64,000 nt of DNA from assembly GCA_964371055.1 (NCBI GenBank), contig CAYJLF010000022.1, forward strand, positions 1-64,000, in the 5' to 3' direction. Below, in pieces: positions 54,186 to 62,710 of the stretch. Below the pieces are notes generated by a model. The model saw only the letters and a program-made list of their open reading frames with translations, ran no database searches and was not told the DNA's origin. The DNA comes from CAYJLF01 sp964371055. Its GTDB lineage: Bacteria > Eisenbacteria > RBG-16-71-46 > CAIMUX01. A program made the translations under genes and the position numbers. The stretch's first letter is position 1, and each line of letters starts with the position of its first letter.

Positions 54186-54474
54186 GGCATCACCTCACGG
54201 GCTTCGGGCGGTTGTCACGGGACCACCCCGGAGTGAGATCTCGGAGGACTTGGCGGTCGTTGGGCGTCGATCCGGCAGGGCCTGGCCGAGGTCCGGGCCG
54301 GCCGGTCCCGAGGGCAGAACCGGCCGGAACGAGGATAGCACCGGGGGGCGGGGCGGTCGACCCCGCGACGCGCGGAGCGGTTCGCCTCGCAGGCCACCCG
54401 CCTCCCTTCTCTTTTCGAGCCCGGGCCGTCACGGGAGGTCCCGCGTTACCGTCGACTCGTTCCGGAGCGTCCCG

Positions 54475-57400
54475 TCAATGGTACATCGCCTTGATCCTGC
54501 CCCAGGTCGTCTTCTCTACTGGTGTTGCCCCCCCGCCGAGCCAACCCCCGATCCCGAACGCCTGCACCTGGTACCCCGCGACGGTCGGGTGATGCCAACC
54601 GGTCGGATAGCCGATGCCGGGCGCGATATTCATACAGGGGATGCCGCCGAAGCCGTCTTCGTCGATGGCGCAACCGAACTGGCCCTCGACCCCCTCGAAG
54701 CTGCGGGGCCAGTACCCGACGAAGAAGCCGGAGTAGTTCACGTAAGCGTCGTTCGTGTCGAGGTCGAAGACGCTGACGCCGGGCCACATGGAAACGCCTG
54801 CGATGTTCACCCATGGTGTGACCGACAGGACATTCCCCGGGATGTCGCACGCGACATCGTAATCCCAGACGTAGAGGTCGATGACGCCGGAGCCCGACAT
54901 CGTGCCCCAGCGGGTCAGCAACAGCTCGATCCCGCAGACGTTGCCCGAGGCCCCGAGATACCCTTCGGCGAGCGATCCGAAATCCGGAGAAACCACCCCT
55001 TGGTAGTGCCAGGTGAAAGCGTTCTCCGTGCTGCCGTCGTGGTTGAGGTAGAGAGTCGACGGAGGACAGGGGTCGGTGCGCGTCGATAGCGCCGTCACGC
55101 CGCGGCCGGGTCCGGGTGAAGTCGACACACTCTCGTCTCGGGGAAGCGAGGGCGGGTCGACCGGCCGGCGGCAGCAGGGATTCGGGCTGCAGTCGGTGCC
55201 GAGGCCCATCCAGACTCCGAAGCATTCTCCCTCCGGAGTGACGACGCACGAAGTGCCGTAGCAGCAGGCTCCCGACGGCGGCGGCTGCGGGCAGGGATTC
55301 GGCGTGCAAGGCACACCCTCGCGCCAGTCACCGGTCGAGCAATTGGTCTGAGTCTGGACGAGGCATTGCCCGTTGGGATAGCAGCAGGCTCCCGTCGGCG
55401 GCTGCGGGCACGGATTGGGCCAGCAACTGGTGTCTGGACCAAGCCAGACATCGGAGCATCCGTCTTCGGTTGTCATCGTGCACGATCCGTTCGCCTGGCA
55501 GCAGGCGCCGGCGGGCGGGCACGGATTCGGATCGCACGGCACACCCTCGCGCCAGTCGCCCGTGGGGCAGTTGTACTGGGGGGAAGTCTCGCAGTGGCCG
55601 TCCGGGAAACAGCAGGCGCCTAGCGGCGGCCCCGGGCATGGGTTGGGCTCGCAGGGCACGCCTTCACGCCAGTCGCCCGTGGGGCAGTTGGCTTGGACCG
55701 TGGAAACACAATGGCCGTCGGCGTAGCAGCAGGCGCCGGGATCGATCCCTCCGCCGCTGCACCACGCGCCGAGGCCCCAGGCCTGCATGGCGTAGCCGGC
55801 GAGGCTGGGGTGGCCCCAGCCGGTCGGGTAGCCGATGCCGGGCGCATAGTTCGTCCGCGGCACTCCGCCCGGGCCGTCCTGGTCGATGGCGCAACCGAAT
55901 TGCGCCGCGGCCCCTTCGAAGCTGCGAGGCCAATAGCCGATGAAGAAACCCTCGCTGCTGGTCACGGCGTCGTTCAGGTCCAGGTCGAGGGCCGAGATCG
56001 AGGGCCAGGTGGCAACCCCGGAGATCAGCACTGAGGTGGTGACGGAGAGGACATTGCCCGGGCTGTCGCACCAGGTGTCGTAGTCCCAGACGAAGAGATC
56101 GATCGTACCGGATCCGCTCATCTCGTTCCAACGGGTCAACAGAAGTTGCGTGCCGCAGACTCCCGCGGCGAGCCCGCGGTAGCCCTCGGCGAACGCTCCG
56201 AAGTCCGGGGGCTGGATCGAACCGAACTGCCAGGTGAAGGCGTTCTCGGTCGTGCCGTCGTGATTCTGGAAGAGCGCGGAAGGAGGGCAAGGATCGTTGC
56301 GCTCGGCCGGGATCGCCTCACCGCGCCCGGGTCCAGCGGAGATTGCGTGGGTGGGGTCGATTCCGCCGGATGGAGGCGCCGTCGCGCCCCGGCAGCATGG
56401 GTTGGGATCGCAGTCGGTGTCTCCCCCCTGCCAGGCGCCGGTGCAGTCCAACTGGCTCGTAATCGAGCAGAGCATCCCCGTGCAACAGGCGCCGTCGGGA
56501 GGGGGCGGGCAGGGGTTGGGATCGCACGGCACCCCTTCGCGCCAGTCGCCCGAACCACAGGCCGCCTGGGTGGTCGTGACGCACTGCCCGGTGGCGTAGC
56601 AACAGGCCCCGGAGGGGGGTTGTGGGCAGGGGTTCGGGCTGCAGGGGCCATCCAGGAAGACGCCGCCGAGGGTGGCGCAGTTCGACGGAAACAGCATCAG
56701 GCATACGCCGCTCGGGAAACAACACGCGCCGGTCGGATTCTGGAATCCGCACGGCGTCTCGCCAGCCGTGCCGAAGCCGATCGAACCGAGCCCCGCGATC
56801 GGGACGACGCGTGGCGGAATGCTGTCATCGGCGAATTCAGTAGCCTGGACCGGGTGGGGGGCGGTGCTCCAGAGGGCACCCTGGTAGCCATAGCCGCCGA
56901 ACCAGTAGATCTCGGAGATGTGGGTGGTCTGCGTCTGGTAGAAGGAGATTCCGACGCCTCCGCCCGGCGTGTTCGGCCAGCCGTTCTGCGGGATTTCGAA
57001 GTCCATCTCGCTGGGAAGTCCGGCGCCGAGGATGGTGACGGAGGCCGCATTGAAGGCCTCCCCGAAGGTCAGCGCCTTCAGCCGGGGGAAGTTCTCCTCG
57101 GGGAAGGCTGCGTAGACCTTCCAGACGGTCAGAACGCCCGCCGGGGCGGCATTGTCGACGTCATCGCAGGAGAAGGGCGGATCGCTGGGGTAGGAGGCGT
57201 TGTCGGTCGTGTAGGTGAGGCCGGTGTCGTGGACGACGAGGACTCCGCCCTCATTGACCGAGCCGCCTGAGGTCGGGCAGGGATTCGGATCGCATCCCAG
57301 GTCCTCGCGCCAGTCGCCGGTCGGGCAGTTCGCCTCGACCGTGACTTCGCAGAAGCCGCCGGGGTAGCAGCAGGCTCCCAGCGCCGGTGGCTGCGGGCAG

Positions 57401-59451
57401 GGATTCGGCGTGCACGGCACTCCCTCGCGCCAGTCCCCGGTCGAACAGCTCGCCTCGGTCCTGACCAGGCATTGCCCGTCGGGATAGCAGCACGCCCCGG
57501 TGGGGGGTTGGGGACAGGGGTTGGGCGAGCAGAGAGTGCCTGGGCCGAGCCAGAGAGCGCTGCAGTCCAACTCCGTGGTAACGGTGCAGGATCCGCTCGG
57601 CTGGCAACAGGCCCCGGTGGGAGGCGGCTGCGGACAGGGATTGGGATCGCACAGTACGCCTTCGCGCCAGTCGCCCGATCCGCACGCCGCCTGCGTGGTC
57701 GTGACGCACTGCCCGTTGGCGTAGCAGCAGGCGCCGGTGGGGGGCTGCGGACAGGGGTTGGGCAGGCACGCGGTGTCAGGACCGAGCCAGACCTCGGAGC
57801 ACCCGTGCTCCGGCGTCATCGTGCAGGACCCATCGACGAAACAGCAGGCTCCTGCCGGCGGCTGCGGGCAGGGGTTGGGATCGCACGGCATTCCTTCGCG
57901 CCAATCGCCCGTCGGGCAGTTGCTCTGGGCCGTCGAGACGCACTGCCCGTCGGCGTAGCAGCAGGCGCCGGGCACGATCCCGCCGCACCACGCGCCGAGG
58001 CCGAACGCCTGCGTTTGGTACCCGGCGATGCTCGGATGACCCCAACCCGTCGGATAGCCGATCCCGGGCGCGAAGTTCGTCCGGGGCACTCCGCCCGGGC
58101 CGTCCTGGTCCATCGCGCAGCCGAATTGAGCCTCGACATTCTGGAAGCTTCGTGGCCAGTACCCGATGAAGAGCCCGTCGGGACCGACCGGCGCGTCGTT
58201 GAGGTCGAGATCGAGGGTGGAGATGGACGGCCACATGGCGACGCCGGAGACCGGCACCGAGGTGGTGACGGAGAGGACGTTGCCCGGGCTGTCGCACCAG
58301 GTGTCGTAGTCCCAGACGAAGAGGTCGACGGTGCCCGATCCGCTCATGGTGCCCCAGCGGGTCAACCACAGCTCCCCGCCGCAGACGAAGCCCTCGGTGA
58401 GATGGCGGTAGCCTTCGGCGAAGGCTCCGAAGTCGGGAGGCTGGACCCCCTGGAATTGCCAGGTGAACGCGTTCTCGGTGGTGCCGTCGTGGTTCAGGAA
58501 GAGCAAAGAGGGTGGGCATGGATTGGAGCGAGGGAGACCGTCGGATCGCCCCTCTCCCGGACCGGCGGAGGTGTGCGCGGTGGGGTCGATTCCGCCGGAA
58601 GGAGGCGCCATCGCGCCCCGGCAGCAGGGGTTGGGATCGCAGTCGGTGTCTGCGCCTTGCCAGATGCCGGTGCACAAGGCCGCCGTGGTGATGGAGCACA
58701 ACGTGCCTCGGCAGCAGGCACCCAGCGCCGGCTGGAGGCAGGGGTTGGGATCGCACGGCACTCCTTCGCGCCAGTCCCCGCTCGAACAACCGACCTCCTC
58801 GCTGTACGCGCACTGGCCGTCGGCCGAACAGCAGGCGCCGTAGGGTCCACCTTCGGTCGGGTAGATCGTCTGCCCCTCGATGCCGAACCCGATCGCGCTG
58901 AGACCGGCGATCGGATCCTCGTTCGGCGGCACGGCGTCATCGACGAAGATCATCGTCTGCGTCGGATGGGGCGCCGTGGCCCAGACGCCGCCCTGGTAGC
59001 CATAGCCGCCGAACCAGTAGCACTCCACCATCAGGCTCGTCTGCACCTCGTGGAAGCTCATGCCGACGCCGCCGCCCGACGTCGTGGGCCACCCGTTCTG
59101 CGTGATCTCGAAGTCATCCGGACCGGGCAGTCCCCCCGCCAACACCACGACGTCACCGCCGAACGACTCGCCGATCACCAGCCCCTTCAGTCGCGGACTG
59201 GCGGCGGACGGGAAGGCGGCATAGACCTTCCAGATCCACCCCTGCCCGATCGGCGGAAGACCGACCGGCAGTTGGCTGTCCACCGTCGGTGGGTCGCTGG
59301 TCGGGGGCGTGCTGGGGTACTGGGAGTTGTCGCTGGTGTACGCCAGACTCGCGTCGTGGACGATCAGGGTCCCGTGCGCATTGGGTCCGGCGAGGGCGGC
59401 GCTGCTGAGAGCAAGGAAGGAGACGGCGAGGAGGAAGGTCCTGGATCGCAT
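54475..59451 (-). CDS. Giant mosaic Cys-rich secreted protein (1658 residues) with WGRIK tail
   Basis: ATG 59451 (GAGGTG five bases upstream) starts a signal peptide (MRSRTFLLAVSFLALSSAAL). Modules in order: VVHDTGLTYTTD type (27-195), two GACC (205-278), NHDGTTENAF type (312-490), six GACC (496-728), VVHDTGLTYTTD type (733-900), three GACC (907-1022), NHDGTTENAF type (1055-1235), five GACC (1240-1427), NHDGTTENAF type (1465-1640) and the tail PVEKTTWGRIKAMYH. The 16 GACC modules alone supply nearly 100 Cys. High DNA similarity between copies shows growth by internal duplication and exchange with the neighbouring paralogue. No enzymatic motif is visible. A structural or adhesive surface role is plausible but unproven. 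Confidence 0.88.
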   Translation of the reverse strand: MRSRTFLLAVSFLALSSAALAGPNAHGTLIVHDASLAYTSDNSQYPSTPPTSDPPTVDSQLPVGLPPIGQGWIWKVYAAFPSAASPRLKGLVIGESFGGDVVVLAGGLPGPDDFEITQNGWPTTSGGGVGMSFHEVQTSLMVECYWFGGYGYQGGVWATAPHPTQTMIFVDDAVPPNEDPIAGLSAIGFGIEGQTIYPTEGGPYGACCSADGQCAYSEEVGCSSGDWREGVPCDPNPCLQPALGACCRGTLCSITTAALCTGIWQGADTDCDPNPCCRGAMAPPSGGIDPTAHTSAGPGEGRSDGLPRSNPCPPSLLFLNHDGTTENAFTWQFQGVQPPDFGAFAEGYRHLTEGFVCGGELWLTRWGTMSGSGTVDLFVWDYDTWCDSPGNVLSVTTSVPVSGVAMWPSISTLDLDLNDAPVGPDGLFIGYWPRSFQNVEAQFGCAMDQDGPGGVPRTNFAPGIGYPTGWGHPSIAGYQTQAFGLGAWCGGIVPGACCYADGQCVSTAQSNCPTGDWREGMPCDPNPCPQPPAGACCFVDGSCTMTPEHGCSEVWLGPDTACLPNPCPQPPTGACCYANGQCVTTTQAACGSGDWREGVLCDPNPCPQPPPTGACCQPSGSCTVTTELDCSALWLGPGTLCSPNPCPQPPTGACCYPDGQCLVRTEASCSTGDWREGVPCTPNPCPQPPALGACCYPGGFCEVTVEANCPTGDWREDLGCDPNPCPTSGGSVNEGGVLVVHDTGLTYTTDNASYPSDPPFSCDDVDNAAPAGVLTVWKVYAAFPEENFPRLKALTFGEAFNAASVTILGAGLPSEMDFEIPQNGWPNTPGGGVGISFYQTQTTHISEIYWFGGYGYQGALWSTAPHPVQATEFADDSIPPRVVPIAGLGSIGFGTAGETPCGFQNPTGACCFPSGVCLMLFPSNCATLGGVFLDGPCSPNPCPQPPSGACCYATGQCVTTTQAACGSGDWREGVPCDPNPCPPPPDGACCTGMLCSITSQLDCTGAWQGGDTDCDPNPCCRGATAPPSGGIDPTHAISAGPGRGEAIPAERNDPCPPSALFQNHDGTTENAFTWQFGSIQPPDFGAFAEGYRGLAAGVCGTQLLLTRWNEMSGSGTIDLFVWDYDTWCDSPGNVLSVTTSVLISGVATWPSISALDLDLNDAVTSSEGFFIGYWPRSFEGAAAQFGCAIDQDGPGGVPRTNYAPGIGYPTGWGHPSLAGYAMQAWGLGAWCSGGGIDPGACCYADGHCVSTVQANCPTGDWREGVPCEPNPCPGPPLGACCFPDGHCETSPQYNCPTGDWREGVPCDPNPCPPAGACCQANGSCTMTTEDGCSDVWLGPDTSCWPNPCPQPPTGACCYPNGQCLVQTQTNCSTGDWREGVPCTPNPCPQPPPSGACCYGTSCVVTPEGECFGVWMGLGTDCSPNPCCRRPVDPPSLPRDESVSTSPGPGRGVTALSTRTDPCPPSTLYLNHDGSTENAFTWHYQGVVSPDFGSLAEGYLGASGNVCGIELLLTRWGTMSGSGVIDLYVWDYDVACDIPGNVLSVTPWVNIAGVSMWPGVSVFDLDTNDAYVNYSGFFVGYWPRSFEGVEGQFGCAIDEDGFGGIPCMNIAPGIGYPTGWHHPTVAGYQVQAFGIGGWLGGGATPVEKTTWGRIKAMYH
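54478..54522 (-). other. C-terminal WGRIK tail (PVEKTTWGRIKAMYH)
   Basis: The final 15 codons of the 1658-residue protein, identical in sequence to the tail of the 1027-residue paralogue. Confidence 0.85.
54532..55059 (-). repeat. NHDGTTENAF module, third copy in 1658-residue protein
   Basis: YLNHDGSTENAFTWHYQG, ELLLTRWGTMSGSGVIDLYV and GFFVGYWPRSFEGVEGQFGC, ending just before the tail. Confidence 0.8.
55171..55734 (-). repeat. Block of five GACC Cys modules
   Basis: Five units, the last being the PNPCCRRP variant that precedes a large module. Confidence 0.85.
55747..56289 (-). repeat. NHDGTTENAF module, second copy in 1658-residue protein
   Basis: FQNHDGTTENAFTWQFGS, DLFVWDYDTWCDSPGNVLSV and FFIGYWPRSFEGAAAQFGC. 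Confidence 0.8.
56386..56733 (-). repeat. Block of three GACC Cys modules
   Basis: Three units: a CATLGGVFLDGPC variant, a standard unit, and a PNPCCRGA unit. Confidence 0.85.
56752..57255 (-). repeat. VVHDTGLTYTTD module, second copy in 1658-residue protein
   Basis: About 168 residues, nearly the same as the copy in the 1027-residue protein (VWKVYAAFPEENFPRLKALT). Confidence 0.8.
57268..57966 (-). repeat. Block of six GACC Cys modules
   Basis: Six consecutive units. The unit arrangement matches part of the four-unit block of the neighbouring gene. Confidence 0.85.
57982..58518 (-). repeat. NHDGTTENAF module, first copy in 1658-residue protein
   Basis: FLNHDGTTENAFTWQFQGVQ, ELWLTRWGTMSGSGTVDLFV and LFIGYWPRSFQNVEAQFGCA. 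Confidence 0.8.
58618..58839 (-). repeat. Block of two GACC Cys modules
   Basis: A standard unit followed by a short PNPCCRGA unit. Confidence 0.85.
58867..59373 (-). repeat. VVHDTGLTYTTD module, divergent first copy
   Basis: The N-terminal copy is more diverged (TLIVHDASLAYTSDNSQY, NGWPTTSGGGVGMSFHEV, YWFGGYGYQGGVWATAPHP). Confidence 0.75.
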
Positions 59452-59812
59452 GAGGGCACCTCGTGGTCGATCGGACTCCGAGCCATGAGCCGGTGCCGCG
59501 AGGACGCGCACGGCTCTTCGCATTTCCGCTCTTCACGTCCCCAGCGCAGAGGACGCCGGACGCGTGCCGGGGAGGCGCACGCGATCGGACCGGCTCGAAG
59601 TGAAGCTGGAGCGCTCTCGCGTCGGTTCTTACGGGAATCGGCGCTTGGTCGATCCGACCGCGGATAAGCATACGCCCATCCGGGCGGTCGCGCCACTCCC
59701 GTGCCATGGTTGCGGTGGGCGCCGACGCCGTGGCGGGACAGGGGGCGCCCGCCCGGCGCGCGTGATAGACTCGTTGCGGTCGAAGATCAGGGCCGAAGGA
59801 CAGGAGGCCGCG
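59452..59812. other. Divergent intergenic region
   Basis: This 361-base spacer lies between the giant protein gene (minus) and the gene at 59813 (plus). It contains TAGACT at 59766-59771 on the plus strand. No supported gene or strong hairpin is seen. Confidence 0.5.
59766..59771 (+). promoter_or_regulatory. Possible -10 box (TAGACT) for the gene at 59813
   Basis: TAGACT lies 41 bases before ATG 59813. No good -35 is seen at 16-18 bases upstream. Confidence 0.25.
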
Positions 59813-61393
59813 ATGACATCCCCCGCCCCGCGTCCCGCTTCGTGGATCCGTGTCGCGATTCCGCTCGTGTTCCTGCTCCTGCAAGCGCTGGCCACACCGT
59901 CTGTTGCGCAGGAAACGGTTCAGGGCGCCATCCTCGACCAGGATCTGCAGAACGGTCAGGGAATCACGGTCCTGCACGTCTGGGGATCGCACTACGAAAT
60001 GGGCTACGCCCACGGCGTCCTCCTCGCGGACTGGATCCAGCTCTCTTGTACGCAACTGAAATCGGCCTTCAGCTCCTACTGGCCGGCGGTTCGCACGCGG
60101 GTGGCCGGCTGGACCTTCCTGCCGGCCGAGGCGGTCGACGAGCTTCAGGGCATCCTGGACGGAGTGCGTTCTGTTCACCCGGAGACAACGCTGGACCTGC
60201 TCGACCTCAAGGCCTGCGGCACGTTCGGAGACTGGTCCTACGGCATGGCCTGCCGGTCGACTGCCTGCTGGGGAGAGTGGGTCGAGACGCCCTACGCCAC
60301 GCTCTCGGTCCGAAAGCTGCAGTTCTACACCCTGCCGGGTCAGATCACGCAGCAGTGGCATCACGTGATCTGTGCCTGGGAACCTGCCGACGGATCACCG
60401 CAGTGGGTCAACTTCGGCTTCCCCGGCTGCACCAGCGCGGTCACCGGGGTCAGCGAGCACGGCACGACCGCGTCGCTCCATGACTGGAACTCGGCGGCCG
60501 GGACGAACTGGGCCGATGCGCTGCCTCGAACGATGGCCTGTCGATGGGTGCTGACCATGGATCTCCCGGCCGATCCGGCGGTCCACCTGCAGACCGTCTT
60601 CGATGCGCTCCAGCCGTATCACGCGGCGACCGGAGGATTCCTCAACTACTACGTCCCGAACGGCGGCGCCGGAGTGATCAAGTGCTCGAAGAATCAGGGG
60701 TTCTATGCCGTCCGCACGCCTCGCCTGGAGTACATGAATGGCGAGTCGATCAGCACGAACAACAGCGACATCGATGGAACGATCGGGATCGAGCCGTGGG
60801 ATGCGTACTATCAAACGCTCGATCCACCGTCCGGCGTCCGCGCGACAATGGATGGCCTCTGGTCGGCGGCGTGGCAGAGCACCGACATGCACATCGTCGA
60901 AGTCGGCCTCCGGGACCGGCGCGACCTGACGATCGCATTCCAGGGACGCCTGCAGACGGCGCAGACGGAACGGGTCGTGTGGGAGTGGGGAGACCTGTTC
61001 CAGGGCGTGGCGGGTACTCCGGATCCAGGGGCCGAGACGGCAGGTCCGGAAACGTCCCGGGTCGACCGCGGCCGGTCGATCCCGAATCCGTCGCGTGAGC
61101 ATGGGGTGTCGATCGTCATCCCCGCCGGGCCGGAGGGCGGCGTCGGTATGATGCGTCTCGGAGTCTTCGACGCCGCCGGGCGACTGGTGCGGACGCTGGG
61201 TGCGGCCGGCGCGTCATCCCGGCTCTCCCTCCCGGCGGTTTCGTTGAAGACCGGTGAACAGTCCTTCCACTGGGATGGGAAGGATGAGGCGGGGCGCACG
61301 CAACCGGCCGGGGTCTATCTCGGCCGGTTGCTCGGAGCAGTCTCCCCCGCGCGGGCGGAGGGGTCCGTTCGCGTCATCTGGCTCGGTCGCTAG
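59813..61393 (+). CDS. Secreted C45/Ntn-hydrolase-like protein with FlgD-like C-terminal domain
   Basis: AGGAGG (59802-59807) precedes ATG 59813, giving 526 residues. A signal peptide (VAIPLVFLLLQALATPSVAQ) is followed by VWGSHYEMGYAHGVLLADWI, the usual N-terminal motif of C45 acyl-transferase/amidase relatives. Cys147 and Cys152 (GMACRSTACWGEW) are candidates for the nucleophile, and the GCTSAVTGVSEHGTTASLHD region resembles the Ntn-hydrolase core. The final 85 residues are FlgD-like (MRLGVFDAAGRLVRTLGAAG, FHWDGKDEAGRTQPAGVYLG). It may cleave or transfer acyl groups on extracellular amides, but the family assignment is moderate and the substrate is unknown. Confidence 0.7.
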   Translation: MTSPAPRPASWIRVAIPLVFLLLQALATPSVAQETVQGAILDQDLQNGQGITVLHVWGSHYEMGYAHGVLLADWIQLSCTQLKSAFSSYWPAVRTRVAGWTFLPAEAVDELQGILDGVRSVHPETTLDLLDLKACGTFGDWSYGMACRSTACWGEWVETPYATLSVRKLQFYTLPGQITQQWHHVICAWEPADGSPQWVNFGFPGCTSAVTGVSEHGTTASLHDWNSAAGTNWADALPRTMACRWVLTMDLPADPAVHLQTVFDALQPYHAATGGFLNYYVPNGGAGVIKCSKNQGFYAVRTPRLEYMNGESISTNNSDIDGTIGIEPWDAYYQTLDPPSGVRATMDGLWSAAWQSTDMHIVEVGLRDRRDLTIAFQGRLQTAQTERVVWEWGDLFQGVAGTPDPGAETAGPETSRVDRGRSIPNPSREHGVSIVIPAGPEGGVGMMRLGVFDAAGRLVRTLGAAGASSRLSLPAVSLKTGEQSFHWDGKDEAGRTQPAGVYLGRLLGAVSPARAEGSVRVIWLGR

Positions 61394-61468
61394 CGACGGA
61401 TGCCACCCGGGCCCGCCCGCCTCCCTTCGGTCTTGCGTCGACCTGCTCTGGGCGGCACCCTCGACGTC

Positions 61469-62674
61469 ATGAGAAACTTGGGGGATGAGATCCTCGACCT
61501 GGTCCGGATCGACAGCGTCACGGGCCATGAGGCGGAGTTGGCCGACCGGCTGGAGCGACGGCTGCGCGGAGGCCCGGCCGGGCGCGGCCATGACCTGCGC
61601 CGCGTCGGTGATGCCCTGGTGGTGAGTCCGCGCGGGATGGCCGGGGGCGAGACCGCGGCCCCGTCTTCACGCCGCTCCGGGAGCCGGCCTGCGATCCTCC
61701 TGGCCGGCCACATCGACACCGTCCCGAGAGCCGACGCGCCTGATCCGGCCTGGCGGGAGGGCCGGATCGTAGGGCGCGGGGCCTGTGACATGAAGGCCGG
61801 GATCGCGGTCATGCTCACGCTGCTGGAGCAGATGGAGCCGGCCGAGGGATTTGCGGATCGGGTCTTCGTCTTCTATGACGGCGAGGAGGGTCCGGCCAGC
61901 GGCAACGGCTTGCGACAGGTGATGGAAGCCGAGCCCTGGCTCCAGCGCGCGCGGCTGGGCCTGCTCCTCGAGCCGACGCGCGGCGAGCTGGAGCTGGGCT
62001 GCAATGGCTCGATCCACGTCCACGTGACTTTCACCGGCCGTCCCTGCCACTCGGCTCGACCCTGGATGGGACGGCATCCGCTGGCCGATGCGCTGCCCTG
62101 GTTCGAGAAGATCCTCCGCCACCCTTCGCGCGACGCGGTCATCGCCGGCGTGACCTTCCGCGAGGTCGTCACGCTGACGCGCCTCAAGGCGGGGGAGGTG
62201 CGGAACGTCGTGCCGGGCACGCTCGAAGCCAACCTCAACCTACGCTATCCGCCCGACCGGTCACGCGAGGATGCGGAGATGTTGCTGCGGTCGGTCCTGC
62301 CGGAGGGGGCCCGATGCCGCGGCTTCGTGACCGGGTCCGCGACGACGAACGAGGCTTGGGCGGAGTCCTTGCCTCCCGTCACCGCCGAACTGGCCGATCA
62401 CTCGCCGCCGGGGCGAATCGACCTCGAGGATCCTTTCTACCGGCATCTGCTCGAGTCGACGGGACTGCCGCGCCGGGCGAAGCAGGGTTGGACCGACGTC
62501 GCGCGGTTGACCGCGTACGGCATCCCCGCGCTCAATTGGGGGCCGGGGGACCCGGAACTCGCGCACACGCGGGACGAGTTCGTCGACGTGGCCGAGGCCG
62601 AACGGTGTCTGGCGGCGATGCAGAGATTCCTGGCCGGTCCCGGACCGGCTTCGACGGAAGGACGAGCAGAGTGA
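61469..62674 (+). CDS. dapE: Succinyl-diaminopimelate desuccinylase (M20 family)
   Basis: DapE hydrolyses N-succinyl-LL-DAP in lysine and DAP synthesis. The 401-residue protein has the M20 metal ligands in ILLAGHIDTVPRADAP and GRGACDMKAGIAVMLTLLEQ, the catalytic Glu in FVFYDGEEGPASGNG, and the lid-domain His in GRPCHSARPWMGRHPLADA. Its end (KQGWTDVARLTAYGIPALNW then GPGDPELAHTRDEFVDV) closely matches the actinobacterial-type DapE. The ATG at 61469 lacks a strong Shine-Dalgarno. Threonine ammonia-lyase follows 36 bases downstream and may be co-transcribed. Confidence 0.88.
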   Translation: MRNLGDEILDLVRIDSVTGHEAELADRLERRLRGGPAGRGHDLRRVGDALVVSPRGMAGGETAAPSSRRSGSRPAILLAGHIDTVPRADAPDPAWREGRIVGRGACDMKAGIAVMLTLLEQMEPAEGFADRVFVFYDGEEGPASGNGLRQVMEAEPWLQRARLGLLLEPTRGELELGCNGSIHVHVTFTGRPCHSARPWMGRHPLADALPWFEKILRHPSRDAVIAGVTFREVVTLTRLKAGEVRNVVPGTLEANLNLRYPPDRSREDAEMLLRSVLPEGARCRGFVTGSATTNEAWAESLPPVTAELADHSPPGRIDLEDPFYRHLLESTGLPRRAKQGWTDVARLTAYGIPALNWGPGDPELAHTRDEFVDVAEAERCLAAMQRFLAGPGPASTEGRAE

Positions 62675-62710
62675 CGGAAGCGGACTCAGAAAGAAGCAGG
62701 ACCAGGACGC

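Noticed and set aside
54186..54474. Possibility that the two giant genes are one gene split by a frameshift
   Set aside because: The upstream gene ends with an intact WGRIK tail and stop. The downstream gene has its own Shine-Dalgarno, ATG and signal peptide.
51792..58839. Regularly spaced DNA repeats that could look like a CRISPR array
   Set aside because: The units are about 115-125 bases, stay in frame, encode the GACC module and vary at synonymous sites. There are no unique spacers and no cas genes.
52122..59667. Long plus-strand frames (about 350-730 codons) opposite the two giant Cys-rich genes
   Set aside because: They are shadows of repeated sense modules. The repeated peptides in them follow the GACC units in the other frame.
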